Shown: piece by piece, positions 21,561 to 33,281 of the stretch
Numbering within the stretch: position 1 is the stretch's first letter
Layout: every line of letters begins with the position of its first letter
Source of the DNA: Capitulum mitella
Lineage: Eukaryota; Arthropoda; Thecostraca; Pollicipedomorpha; Pollicipedidae
Assembly: GCA_030062745.1 (NCBI GenBank)
Contig: CP099841.1
Span: 27,283,398 to 27,347,397, forward strand
DNA: 64,000 nucleotides
Reading direction: 5' to 3'
Program-made: the position numbers and the translations under genes
Notes under the pieces: generated by a model
Told to the model about the DNA's origin: nothing
Database searches by the model: none
The model's input: the letters and a program-made list of their open reading frames with translations, nothing else

Positions 21561-21720
21561 CTCGCGCAGTGGAGCGTCCTCCGCCGGTGCGTCCGAAGGT
21601 GGCGCCGCGCAACGACGGCGGCCAGAGGCAGCACTACGCCTGGACTCACAGGGGTTCTGTCAGCTGCGCTGGCGGCGGCCGACGTGCAGTTTCGCGGACT
21701 CCCACCAGGAATGTTATTAA
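21561..21720 (+). CDS. Candidate second exon of the Gly/Ala-rich secreted protein
   Basis: After an AG at 21560, a frame compatible with the 15330 donor (phase 2) reads SRSGASSAGASEGGAAQRRR, then PEAALRLDSQGFCQL and ends HQECY with TAA at 21718-21720. Joined to exon 1 this would give about 139 residues with several cysteines. A rival frame beginning after an acceptor CTCACAG (21649-21655) reads VLSAALAAADVQFRGLPPG and then MLLTLTEAGDLAAST, also coding-like. The similar Ser/Ala/Gly composition to exon 1, 6.2 kb away, is the main support. Confidence 0.3.
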
Positions 21721-22139
21721 CACTGACTGAGGCGGGTGATCTGGCTGCCTCTACGGCCGCCCTGCGGCCGCAAGTCGAAGGTTTGCAGGGGAAGCGGGGG
21801 TGGGGATGCGGCCCAGCGTGGGGCGTCTGCGGGCATGCTCCGTGCTATGTTGATGAATGCGGGACAAAATGAGCACATTATTCCAATTTAATCATGCATT
21901 CAGTTCTATAAACGGTGTCATTGCACATAGATTATGTATGATTTTAATTACACACTTCTCGGTATTTTTGGTGAGGTGCTGCCTCAGTTTCCTCTAATGA
22001 AGAGACGCCACTGCTGTCAAGTACCTCGCACTCAGGGACGTAGCCAGGGAGGGAGGGGGATGGCCAAGGGGTTGGTCCCACGCATTCGGAAAACTTTGAT
22101 CCCTTTTAGAGTCCACAGAATTCTCAAATGTGGTCCCTG

Positions 22140-22335
22140 AGGCCATAGAGGGCCTTCCATGTTGCTATAGGAGGCCCGTAGGAGACCCCTTGGGGCTTTG
22201 GGAAGCTCCTTGATGCTACAGGAGGGCTTCTTGTGCTGTAGGAGACCCCTTGAAGCTGTAGGAGCCCCTTTATATTTTAGGGGATCCTTTGATGCTTTAG
22301 GAGGCCTCCTTGAAGCTATAGGAGCCTCATGGACA
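22140..22335. repeat. Degenerate minisatellite, about 20-21-bp unit
   Basis: About nine units of the type GCTGTAGGAGACCCCTTGAA follow one another with substitutions. Confidence 0.8.
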
Positions 22336-22362
22336 AAAGAATCCTAAAGGAATTTCGGTCTG

Positions 22363-22900
22363 GTGATGGACAAGTATCTGACACTTGACGGCCGTATTGA
22401 CCAGCTGTTAAGTAAAGGCACAGGTATGCTTTCAGCTCTATTACACGCCAAACATAGCTTATCGTCTGACATCATCATATGCATAGTTAACTCTCTTGCC
22501 ATTTCTAACATTCGTTATTGCATTCCCATATACGTGACTCTCGGACGGATACAGATGCACCGCATTCAGAAGCTTATTAACTTTTGTGCGCTTGTTGTCT
22601 GCGGCAGACGGAAACACGACCACACCTCCTCAGACCTTAAACGTCTTAAGCGGTTAAACGTCGAGCAGATCGCCCAGTAACATCGGTTATGCCTTATTAA
22701 TAGAGTTCTGTTGGCCGGATAGCCATCAGGCATTGCGGGAAACTTAACCAGTGTGTCACGAACATAACACGCGGTCCAACGGTTAACTGCAGCGGCCAAG
22801 GGTGAAAACCAACAAAGGAACGCTTAGATTGAGCTTTAGCGGCGCGGATGCCCACAACAGGTCACCTGCAGAGGTTTATAATATGGAACTAGGCCATCGT
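22363..22900 (+). pseudogene. LINE reverse transcriptase C-terminal fragment
   Basis: The open part (22363-22680, 105 codons) reads LTLDGRIDQLLSKGTGML, then SLAISNIRYCIPIY, then MHRIQKLINFCALVVCGRRK and a Leu/Lys tail. This is the thumb region after the catalytic domain of non-LTR retrotransposons, where the 'IRYCIPIYG...IQK..NFCAR' pattern is usual. After the stop, other frames continue with RVKTNKGTLRLSFSGADAHN, matching the usual end of such ORF2 proteins. Stops and frame changes show it is dead. It lacks the YADD core, unlike the fragment at 866-1275, and may belong to a different clade. Confidence 0.75.
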
Positions 22901-23254
22901 CTGCCGACAGAGATGGGCTAGGGTTGGCGACTGAATGTACCTTGTCGTGTTGACATAATGCGTGTGTTTTTGCTTCTTGTACCTGTGCCTTGATTTTCGG
23001 ACTTGCTGTTTTATGTCCCCGACTATCAACTTATAATAGCCACGTCATCGTGGAAAAGTTGAATCAGTGTATGTTTATATGTCTGTATCTTGTGCTATAA
23101 ATGACGGGATCCCTTTTTCAGGCCATGTGAGACTACCTCAGAACTTTTTGGTGGGTCCCCCCATCCTTGAGCTCAGGCGGCCCCTTTGGGGTGAGGAGGT
23201 CCCCTTCTAATGATCCGTCCCGTCACCCTTGGCCGATTCCTGGCTACGTGCCGG

Positions 23255-23982
23255 CTCTCACGTGTGCTTGATGTCACGCATGTCTTACTCGGAGCCGTAA
23301 CTGCACGGACAGTAAGCGAAGATACCGTAGTAACACCAGAAATGTGCTTGGTTTTCCTCCAGACTTGGCGTCCTCTCCGAATTTCAGCTGGAATTGCACC
23401 GGCAGTACGCAGTGTCATGCGGACTGTTCCTTTTCAGGGAACAAACCAGCTTAATGTTGGACACTCGTAAGGACGCCGAGGCCATGAGTAACATATCCGG
23501 ATCCTCAGTCATCGCGCGGCAATGACCATTTCAAGAGCGTACTTTTCGTCATTTTTGCATGTGCGCACAGCATGCTGCGCCATTACCTCGTGCCACGCAC
23601 AGAGAATATATATTTTACGGTCACGTATAGGCCATTGTGGACGATGTAAGGTCATTTGCCATTATTCACCATGTGAGCACGGAATCATTTTCCAGTGAGT
23701 GAACCATGCATTATTGCAAACGGTAGCGCCTCGATTTACTGACTGCATGCTTAAGAAATTGAATCCTTAGCATGCAACCAAAGCTTTTAACCGAAAAACT
23801 GCGAAGGTACAACAATCAAGGATTTTTTGTAAACTGCAGCGACGTGCGAAACAGACCTATTTCACCTTATTACGTAGACACACCTGTGCTACGTGGAACC
23901 AGCGACATTCAGATTTAATGCAAATTTTGGTTCATTTAATCTATTCAGCGACATGTTACATTTGGGTGGATTACCAACGGCC
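23255..23982. other. No gene seen
   Basis: No feature beyond the composite element's right flank. Confidence 0.5.
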
Positions 23983-25197
23983 TTAACCCTATTCCTGGTA
24001 GAGGAGAGATGAATCCATCCGCTTTAGGCTTTCTGTTTGCCAATTCCAGGGTTTTTGCCGCAGCTTTACGAAACTTGGTCACTTTTCCTACCTATTCTTC
24101 TTACGTACTGTAACAAAATTTCGTAATGCTATTATGCTCAGGGGCGGAGCCAGGCAACGTTTTTAGGAGGTACCTCAGGCCATTTTTGGCCCAGTCAAGG
24201 GTAAAAGAAAAATGACCGCCAAATATAGCGTTTTTAAGATAGAACTTAAAGTGTTGTATGGGAGTATAGGTAAATAGTATGGCAAGCATAAAAATGTAAT
24301 TTCGCTATTTGAGGTCATTTTGCAAGGTCAGGTCAAGGTGAAAAATCAAAATTTTCCTTTTCTTAGTAACAATTTTGGCGCTATTTTTCCAAACGCCAAA
24401 TTCAGACCATCTGTGATGTAGAAGAGAGCCCTCTATTTGTGTACCAAGTTTGAGATTGATATCAGGTCGGGTCACGGAGCTATGACCTAAAATGTTAGTG
24501 CGCATACGCTATATCACGACAGCCGCAAAATGGAATTTTAGAAATAGAGATTTTAAATGATTGAAAACGTTTTCAAAGAACATGAAATGCACTCAAGACC
24601 ATTCCATGTGACTGTAAAGTCACTGAAGGTCATTTGTCAAAGGTCGTCAGTTAACCTGATGAACATGTGACCATGACAGTTCCCCTTTTTCATTTCCCTG
24701 GCACCGCCTATACTAACATTTAAAAACAATACGATTTGTCACTCTTCAGCATAGCATGACAAGCAAGAGCTAAAAAGGCGCCTTTATTTTTTTTTCGTTA
24801 ATTCAGTTTTGAGAAACTAATCCTCCCATTTGGAAACATTGCGAACGCCTTTGAATGTTCTCAAAATTTCAGATGTTTGGACGTAATCTCTCAATTCACG
24901 CCAGTTTCACGAAAATCGGCCCATAAACAACAGAGGCATAAGAAGTCCAAAAACAATCCCTTTTTTGACTTTCACTAACTTTGAAAAATATTCCCTATTA
25001 TGCCCCTCATCCTGTATCTACCCCTTTCAAAATTCTGAAAACTTCTTTGTGTAGAAATGTGGCTCACATGGCAAATCGATTGTCTTTTGTTGCGATGAAA
25101 TCATATGTGTAGTTCTCGAAATCTCAGGGGAGGGCCGAATCCCCTACCCCTTGCCGGGAATGAGCCATACCATCTAGCCCTCCGGGAATATGGTCAA
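23983..25197 (-). mobile_element. Family A element, copy 2, reversed and more decayed
   Basis: Begins TTAACCCTATTCCTGG. The right edge GGGAATATGGTCAA is a mutated form of the family end. The internal sequence is the reverse complement of 17592-18796. The phrase CAGGGGCGGAGCCAGGCAACG lies at 24140, matching copy 3 at about 38374. Confidence 0.7.
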
Positions 25198-26737
25198 ACT
25201 CGTTATATCAGAAACAATGAAAACGAATTAATTCATCCTATATTTCGGTCACGGACCGTCTCCAGCGATAGTTTTTAAGACTTCATTATCACGCAATTAA
25301 TTGGCGCTGAGGAAACCCACGGCCGTATTTTTGTGTAAGATGGATGAATAGGGCTTCGCTTTTTTCTGCTGTTTTGAGCTTAAGTCCATTTGTACTTTAC
25401 CTAACTGAAAAAAAACAATGTTCAGATCAGCACTACGTTATGGTTTTCGTGTACTTTAAAGGAGTTACTCCCAGACTTTGCTACGTATGCTGTCGTAAGC
25501 AGCGTTGGAATAATCCAAATTACTGCATGAAACCATTCTGAAATAGTTTTGAAACGAGGAGGCGGGCTAAGCAACGGATGGCAATTTCTTTCCATACCAA
25601 ACTTTCCGTCAAATAAGACTGCGAAATTTGAAAGATCTCTGTGAGTTAAAACAAGTCAATCAAGTACGCAAACAGCCAGCAATCAAGCAGGACTTAATTT
25701 TTTGTGATGTATGGCTATGTTGGCTCTCTGTGTTCGCTAACTCCTTTCAACTTTTTTCTTAGGTTTTTCTCACCGAGCCGTCTTGAATGTAGTAAAACAG
25801 GCAATAGCCCCTTTATTACAGATTGCTTGTTGATGCAGACCTTCAGAGAAGTGATCTTTCATTACACGTCTAGAGCGAAGGATCCGATGTAGGTTAGATC
25901 AGTCATTAATTGAGTCACGATGGGGGTTGTATATATGACATGATGTGCGGTTGACTTATTTCTACCAGAGCTTTAGCCAGGCTTGGAAACCTGGTTTTTG
26001 TTCTTGGTGTCGGAGTATAATTTTTATTGTAGACTACAAAATTTTGCCAAGAGCAATACTGGTTTAAATTGGCGTTTTTGGTGCAAGTCAGTCGCGACAT
26101 CACACCTGTTCCTTACTGAATGGAGAGATAGTCATTTGCTTGCAGAGTTAGGAATTTGTTGACATGGTTGTAATGTAGCCTTTTAATGGACCCACAAGAT
26201 CAAACTTCTGAAGTATAAAAGGTTTTTGGGGCACATATTTCCTGGTGTTCTTCAATACTCCCAAAAAACGCTTTCCAACCTTGGTTCAAACCATGGTGCG
26301 CCGCGCTCATACCTTCGTGACAAGGGCAGTGGTGTAGCGATAACAAGGACAGCTGTCTCAGAAATCCTGCAGAACCTGAATACATTTAAAGTTGATACTG
26401 CGTTCCGATGTTCAAGGTCCGAAATTCAAAGTAGCTATGGCTCTTTTAGGAGAAAAAGATGTTCTTACAGCTACAGTCCGCTGTGTTCGCATGCCATCTG
26501 GATGTTTATCGGAATGCTCCATCTTAACATGCGTTTTGAACGGAGAAAGCCATGCTAAGCCGATTTTGTTAACAGATCTTGACCCCGGCACCCAAATGTT
26601 CCCATATATACAGTAATCACGTATGTCGTTCTGTATAGGTTTGGTATAGGCCCAAGCCTTATCAATCTTGATTTGAACCGTACGAATGTTCCTCTGAGTC
26701 ACACTAATGTGTTTTCATATCTTAAATCATAAATGTA
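25198..26737. other. No gene recognised
   Basis: A TATAAAA lies at 26214. Two overlapping open frames follow (26226-26616) whose products match no family I know. CCCAAATGTTCCCATATATA near 26592 resembles text near 37130, so part is repetitive. Confidence 0.4.
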
Positions 26738-26889
26738 CAGGGACGCGGGAACTCCTCCACAGCTGAGAGGGGGGGGGGGCAAAGAAGCATTTTGGGTCAA
26801 TGTTTTCCAGTCAACGCCCACAGGACCAATGTTAAATTTCAAAAAAGTTAGGGGGCACGCCCCCTGCCCCTTTGCTTCGCGTGCCTTGG
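26738..26889 (+). mobile_element. MITE, CAGGGACGCGGGAACTCC end
   Basis: A 152-bp element with a G-run near the left end and a C-rich right end (CGCGTGCCTTGG). Flanks TAAATGTA and CAAATGTA agree at 7 of 8, supporting an 8-bp duplication. Related copies are at 20482 and 37379. Confidence 0.65.
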
Positions 26890-27045
26890 CAAATGTATGC
26901 AATAAAAGGCACATGGAATAAAAAAGAATCGAGAATCAAGAATTTCATACAACAGAGTGACTGCACAGATTATTAGGTGCTATTCTTGCACAGGTACTTA
27001 CTTAGTCATGCGTAGTGTAAGGAAAAAATTTCATGGGAGGATTAT

Positions 27046-27130
27046 ATGTATGTATATGTATATATATATGTATGCATGCATGTATGTATGTACATATGTG
27101 TGTGTGTGTGCGTGTGTGCGTGCGTGTTAT
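27046..27130. repeat. Mixed TATG/TGTG microsatellite
   Basis: Runs of TATATG, CATG and (TG)n in series. Confidence 0.9.
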
Positions 27131-27176
27131 ATATCAATTTTGTGTGCGTGATATCACGGAAACAGGTAATTAGAAA

Positions 27177-27850
27177 TGCAGTAATTATTAATCGTTAAAG
27201 CGGCATTGGCATTTCTTCGCTTCCTCTGTAGCGAAGCAATCCTGCGCAATATCGTTCGGCTTTCGTGTTGTTTGTTTGCATGTTCGTGTAAAATCACTCC
27301 AAGGCTCATAGTATACATACAAGTGAGAATTTTAGTCATAAGCTGAATATTCGAACGGTATCCTATATTCCCAAAAAATATTGAGGAATGAGGCTACGCC
27401 CTATATAACATGACACTGCAAAATTAAATTTAATGGTATATAGTTCATGCCAGTCTTCGAACGCGTTTTCCACATCGCGGACAATGTCAAAATTGCATTG
27501 CACAATGTCAAACGCGGTTTTGTAATATATTATTGCGCTTGACATTGCGCGTCCGCGATGTCGAAAATGCGTCCGAAGTTTAGCATGAGCTTTAACATGA
27601 CCTTGGAAGCAATAGTTTTAATTTTACAGTTTCATGTCATACAGGAAGTATTCTTGAAAATGCGTAGGGAATATACGGAACCGGTCGAATATTACAGGGT
27701 ATGATTTTGTTTCCCACTTGAATGCATTCTGTGACCCTGGGAGCAATTTTACATAAACATGCGTCCGAAAACCGAAGAGCCTTGTGTAAGACTCAGTCGG
27801 CAAAGAGGAGGCGAACGAATGCCAAGACTGCTTTAACGTTTAATGGTCAC

Positions 27851-27854
<4 letters not shown>
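27177..27854. mobile_element. 678-bp palindromic foldback element
   Basis: The left half is matched by the reverse complement of the right half over almost the whole length. Ends are TGCAGTAATTATTAATCG and, inverted, TGCAGTGACCATTAAACG. Inner arms also match, for example TCTTCGAACGCGTTTTCC near 27453 with the inverse at 27564-27582. The centre is near 27515. The arms differ at many scattered positions, so this is a real old inverted repeat rather than an assembly fold. The right end abuts an AT run. It carries no ORF; it may be a foldback MITE. Confidence 0.85.

Positions 27855-27893
<39 letters not shown>
27853..27893. repeat. (AT)n microsatellite
   Basis: About 20 AT units immediately right of the palindrome. 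Confidence 0.95.
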
Positions 27894-27899
<6 letters not shown>

Positions 27900-28089
27900 G
27901 TTTATGGTTGATTCCTACAGTTTGTTACCTGATGAAATGAAAAAAAAACTGATACCAAATCAAGAATTGTCTTTGTTCAAAATAAACTGGGCTAAATCCG
28001 TTGAGAAACCGGCATTGAGGGGGGGGGGGCGAGTTGGTCGGCCCTACCATTCATTTACACAAAACGACACTGCTGCTAGTAATTTTGCT

Positions 28090-28260
28090 CCAGGCGCCGA
28101 ACCAGATGGCGCTGGACGATTTTTGTCACACGTTGCAACTCCACAACACAGCCGCCCCGTGACCGGCTGACCATGTCGGTCTCACGCAAATCCAGGTACC
28201 CGTTCTGGGACTCGGAGCGTCTGCCACACCCCGGACTCCGTCGTCCGGCTATTTCTTGTT
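28090..28260 (+). repeat. SINE-like repeat, copy 1
   Basis: Shares GCCGAACCAGATG, CTGGA.GAT, ACCGCCCC-like, GTACCCGTT and TGGGACTC with 37153-37345, in the same order. The GGACTC..AATCC portion resembles a tRNA B box. Probably a dispersed SINE. Confidence 0.5.
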
Positions 28261-29249
28261 TCTGCCACGGCGGCGAGCGGCGAAGTTGAAGCCTGTAGTC
28301 CCGCAAGTTGTTTGTCTAAGTTTAGCAAGTCTACACTTCGAACACTTCCCTTCAGAACGATTTCCCACGGTTTCCCCAAGTGTTCTATTTCGTCGCTCTA
28401 TATCTATATCGCTATATCGCTGTGGCCTATTCACAGCTCTTGCTTAACATCAGCAGGTGATTCAGGCCACTGAACGTTTCGTTTCCAGATTGATCCGTGC
28501 AGATCCGTATCGCGACATATCGGCGTATGATTACAAGACGTAGTTCGTAATGAGTTAAATTTTCCAAAGTTCATAGATATTTTTGGAAAAATGTGTCCTA
28601 AAAACGTTGTCACCAGCATATTTTTGGACCAACCAAGTCGCAGTCGGTTAAAAACTATGTTTTGTGTTCATCAGATGAATGATGCCACGTAAAACACACG
28701 GAACTTCTGCTATCGTTCATTGGCCTGCGCACATTCGTGACGTCACGCAACAGTTGTAGAGTACACAGGAAAAACAACATAAACGGGGAACTGGGGGATC
28801 GGTAAGTGAAACATCGTAACTGCAGAGTTCTGATGCTTCGCACATATTAGAAAACCGCTTTTAAAGCTGCAGGCTACAACCTGACTGCTAAAAACACTTG
28901 TCAAAGGCGGATTATTCCCATTAATTGGGCTGAACTTTCTGGACAAGACTATGGTCGTCGTCCGATACGACCCGCGTCGTAACAATGTGCGCATGCTCCA
29001 ACCCGAGTCGAATTCGTTCGTTTCGGGCCTTTTTACGCTGGGACCCGCAGCTGTCTCCGAAGCTCACACTACACCAGTGGCGTGACTCGCTTACGTTGCG
29101 ACCACGGACCGAGCGAGCTGGAGCCGGGCAGGCGTGACGCTGGCGTGCCGCGCAACCCATGGCCCACCGCTGACCGCCTTTCGCCATTAGCGATTCGAAA
29201 CGGCACAGCGGTCGCGATAAGTAAGGCAATCAACAATTATCACATTTAA
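28261..29249. other. No gene seen
   Basis: GC content rises toward the next CpG island; overlapping minus-strand frames only. Confidence 0.4.
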
Positions 29250-29487
29250 CCGGGCGCCGTTTCTCGGTTATCGATTGGCCGCGGGGCGACTGCGCGGCGC
29301 GCGGGGCCCGGGCGCGGCGCCGCTGGCCGGGGGGAGGGGCGTCAGTCAGCAGCGGCGTCGCCAGCCGGCCATCTGTGCGGCGGCAGCTGGCGGGGCGGGG
29401 CGCGGCCCGAGGCGGCCTGCCCAGCGGGCAGACAACGCCAGGCCTACGCGCACGCCCCACGCTCCCGGCACGCGGCGGCCGCACGAG
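29250..29487 (+). promoter_or_regulatory. CpG island with candidate 5' exon and splice donor
   Basis: Very GC-rich with dense CpG and an inverted CCAAT (GATTGG, about 29273). It ends at CACGAG followed by GTGAGTGC, an ideal donor at 29488. No ATG in good context opens a long frame, so a non-coding first exon on the plus strand is the likeliest reading. Confidence 0.45.
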
Positions 29488-32400
29488 GTGAGTGCGGCAA
29501 CACCTGACACTTGTCGTCCCACACACTTGGAGATCACGTTGCGGGGCCGTGGCGGGATTTTGGCCAAGTGTTGTACCGTAACAGTGACCGCCTTAAGTGT
29601 CATTTTCAAATCACTGAAAGCATTCAAATCCTGTTTGTAGTTACCTTGGTTTACCTCAGTCCAGATGACATCCGTCCTAACCAGTCCAATATAACTGCTG
29701 AGCGGGAGGAGGGAACGGTAGAGGGGCGAAGGGAATTTGATCCTTCCATAATGACCGAGGCCCGGTAATTTGTTTCCAGATGTAACAGATAAATACTGAT
29801 GTTATCATTGCCAATAAAGATTTAACGGAATAGCACTTTGCAAGCAGGGATATGCAGTATGCTGAGTATTTTTTGCCAGATTGCAAAAAATGATGGTACA
29901 TATCCACCACTTTGGTACCCCAGACAATTTGGAACCTGTTGAGATGGTGATGAGATCTACCCCTGTGGCAGAGACGTAACTGAGTTTCACCACAATGTGT
30001 ATGCCATGCCCTGTCCTTCTGGTATGCTCATTGCAAAAAATCGATCATTTACGACATATAACCCAACCGAAAAGACAAGCAAGTCATATAGTTTGAGAGT
30101 GGTAAGCAATATGATCTATGGAAAGGTCGCCAAAGACGTCTGCCTTCTTTCTTGAAATATCGCTGTATGTGCCTGCCTGTAATTGATATTCTGAGGTTTC
30201 TACATGAAACGGGAGTCCCTCGGTCGTCCAAAAGAATTTCACTGAAAAAGTGACAAGGTTTTTCTCGTTTGTTACGTTAGCAATTAGTTGAAAGGACCTG
30301 ATGGGGACTTTTCAAAACACGCTTGAAGTATTCAGAAGATTGAAGGGAAGGAACCGGTTAAAGACGGTTCATTGTATAGCCTGTCCTTTAATCAACACAT
30401 GCTGTCATTGGATTGACTATGTGACTGACGCTGAAACTGTTCATAAAAGTTAAAGTTTACCTTGCAGATTTCCGTCACAACCCGGGATGTCTCAGTTCGT
30501 CGTAGTGATTTTCTAGCCAGTGCCTAGTGCAAGTTTTGAGTCCTAAAAACAGCCCGTGATTTTTTGCTGCTGCTTCAACCTGTGAGTGATGTATCATCTC
30601 GAAAGAAAAACAGCTGTCAGTAATGAAGTCGTGGAAAAATCACCGATCGCTAGACATCACCCAACTTACCTTTACTCCCATTCAGTGGCTGGTTGTCGGA
30701 AGGCACTACGTATCTGCAAAACCACTTGTCCCTGCTGTATATCTGTGCATGAAATGTCCACTTTGCATGCTTACGATGGAAGCGTGCTATACGCGACCTA
30801 TCCGGAAAACTCCGTAACTGTGAGCTTTCCAGAGACCATTCACATATACCTCCGTCGACAGGAACACGCTCGTGAAATCTGATGTCTTCAGTGAAATCCC
30901 AGCCTAGGAGCGTCCCATCGCAGTGAAGGGGATCATAGAATCGTTTGTGCAGCAGAAACACTAATACGTTTTTAGAATTGTGGAAAACTTTTTTAAGTCA
31001 TTCTCTTCCGTAATGTCATGAAATGTCGGCGTGATGGGTGAAGTGACATGCAGTTAATCAAATGTTGCGGAAAATTACTCATTTTATTTTCCGTTTTGTG
31101 ACGTTCCCAGTTTACTGCCATGGTGTTATGCAGCGATAACTTTTCGTTGTTTCGCCATCCGATGCATAGTTTTTGGGCGTTTCATGGACTGTCTGATAGA
31201 CTTTTGTATTACTTTTTTATCAATCGACCTCATGCAGCTGTTTATTTTTTTGGGATGGGCGGTAATGATGGCTTATCATATCATTCAGGGTTACCACTGC
31301 TTATTTGTATTTTAACAGAGACGATAAAACCCCAAACAGAGGCGACAAAACCTCGAACGGAAACTGAAACTGAACTGGAAACTGCCGGGCTTATTCTTAT
31401 TCTCTTATTACTCTCGTATTCTTGGCAACACTAATACTATGTTACATAGCTTTAGCATGTCTACTTAGCATATGTCTGCTTAGTTTGCTACATAGCACCT
31501 CTAAGCGCGTCGTAAAAGTGTACGTTGATAAAGGTCATCAAACGCTATGGGATAAGCGGTAAACGAGCTATATTTGCCATCGCTGGTAGACTGGTAAGAG
31601 AATCAGAATTGCGAGCGGCTTGAGTGAGCAGAGAAGTGCCAGTTTATTAAGGGGGAGGGGAATGGGTAGCATCCGAAGTGGAAACCTTTTGTAAATGTTT
31701 GTGCATACTCTGCGGAGAAAATCAATCTCCTGGCAGATAACCAATGAATTTGGATTTGCTAACCATTTGCTGCGTTCGGCTGGAACATGGAGTTGAAATA
31801 CATTTCATGGATTGAATTGGATTAGATACATTGGATCCAATAAATGGATACACTCCGTGATTCATGGATACGTTGGATTGGATTTGAAATCCCCTTCCAA
31901 AGGATGTTGTAATACCTTATGTAGACATGCCGAGACCTCATCACGACCTTTGTTTCCATCTCCAAAATCTTCCCTCTTCGTTCCCAAGATAAAAAATCCC
32001 CACAAAGTTATGTCAACAATTCTAAATCGATGGTCGGTATTAATGTGCATCTCACCTTAACAAAACAGGAACCCAGAAATCTTGCTCAATTGCTCACAAG
32101 TGCGAAATTTTTGCCAAATTTTCCAAGAATAAGACAGCTTCGTTGATATGCGGTTGGCGTAAACGTGTTCACAGTAGTACTCGTATGTCTATTACGGAGT
32201 CGACCAGATGGCCTCCTGCACAAGTGTACAGCTGTTGCAAAAAGAAATAGAAGTGGAAGTCTATAGGTCGCTGCGACTGTACACGACATCCAAAAAATGT
32301 TCTGAAACATGCTGTCATCTTGATACAGAATACGCCTGTGCCTGGATCTCCGGTATCATGTTTTCGTCCTGTCCGCGACTTTTGTGAGACATTTCGGCTG

Positions 32401-33040
32401 CCACTGCCAGCTGACATGATAACCTGAATCCTCATGGTCTTTTAAGCAAGGGACTTACAAGACGCAGACAGAACCATTTGGAACTGAACTCGGTCTAGAA
32501 GACCCGGTGCCGATTGTCGGGCTGAAATTTAAGTACTGAATATTTTAAGCCGAAGCCAATTGTAAAGTCACTCACGTACCAAACGATGACGGTTGGAATT
32601 AGATTAAAAAAGTTTTTTTTTTCTCTGCACTCTACCCAACTTCACGAGACGACTGAACCAAGGCGTTCACGACAGGATTGTTGCAGATATTGCTAATGCA
32701 GTTTTTCTCCACACCACTGTCCTGCGCCACGCCATTGTCTGAATTTTTCGCACCCACATGTCACTAGACCAGCTGTTCGTTCAGGGTCGCTGATCTGGCG
32801 ATGACGTCACGCTGTACTCTCTGGCGCTCCGCGGCGGTGCTGGCCGTGGCAAGTAAACACAACAGCTAGGTCGCCGAGGCGAGGGCGAGGGGGAGGAGGA
32901 CGGAGTACCTTGGCCTCTGGCCATCCCACTTGGCCGCCTGTTTGCTGCTGGGACTGGCAGGTCCTCGCCAAACAGCTGCAGGTCGGCATGCGAAAGCTGC
33001 CTATGACCAGGAGCCGAGGGATCACATTGACCGTCCCTGT
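29488..33040. other. No gene recognised
   Basis: If the donor at 29488 is used this would be intron. A possible weak exon ends at 30581 (CAACCT then GTGAGTGA). Near 31795-31890 there is a run of ATTGGAT-like repeats. From 32790-32990 the sequence becomes GC-rich. No motif-bearing ORF. Confidence 0.35.
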
Positions 33041-33049
33041 CGTAAAAAT

Positions 33050-33200
33050 GTGAGGTGGCCGAGCCACAGGCCTCGTCATGGAATTTCGGACGGAAAGATT
33101 CTCGAACCGTGATCGGTGGTCCAGTTCCTAGAGCGCTGACCTCCACGGCCTGGCAAGACGGGCACAGGCTGTTCCGCCACTCGATACTTGGACCCTGGGT
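33050..33200 (+). repeat. tRNA-derived SINE (candidate)
   Basis: GGTGGCCGAGCCAC (A-box like, Ser/Leu type) is followed 41 bp later by GATTCTCGAACC (B-box like). The next phrase CCGTGATCGGTGGTCCAG matches the one at 1637. The cloverleaf is not intact. Confidence 0.4.
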
Positions 33201-33281
33201 TAACTAGAATTAGTCATTATGGAGTAAAGAGCCGTGGCGACGAACATGCTGTCTTGTCGAACACCTAACGGTACGTTTAAG

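Larger units (their letters stand above)
22033..23254. mobile_element. Composite element with GTAGCCAGG ends, 1.2 kb
   Basis: Left end CAGGGACGTAGCCAGGGAGG and right end CCTGGCTACGTGCCGG are inverted. Flanks CTCGCACT (22025-22032) and CTCTCACG (23255-23262) agree at 6 of 8. Inside are a minisatellite and a LINE fragment, so this is either a large MITE that trapped a LINE or two ends brought together by chance. Confidence 0.5.

Noticed and set aside
22140..22335. CRISPR-like array
   Set aside because: Units are contiguous and degenerate without unique spacers, and the DNA is eukaryotic.
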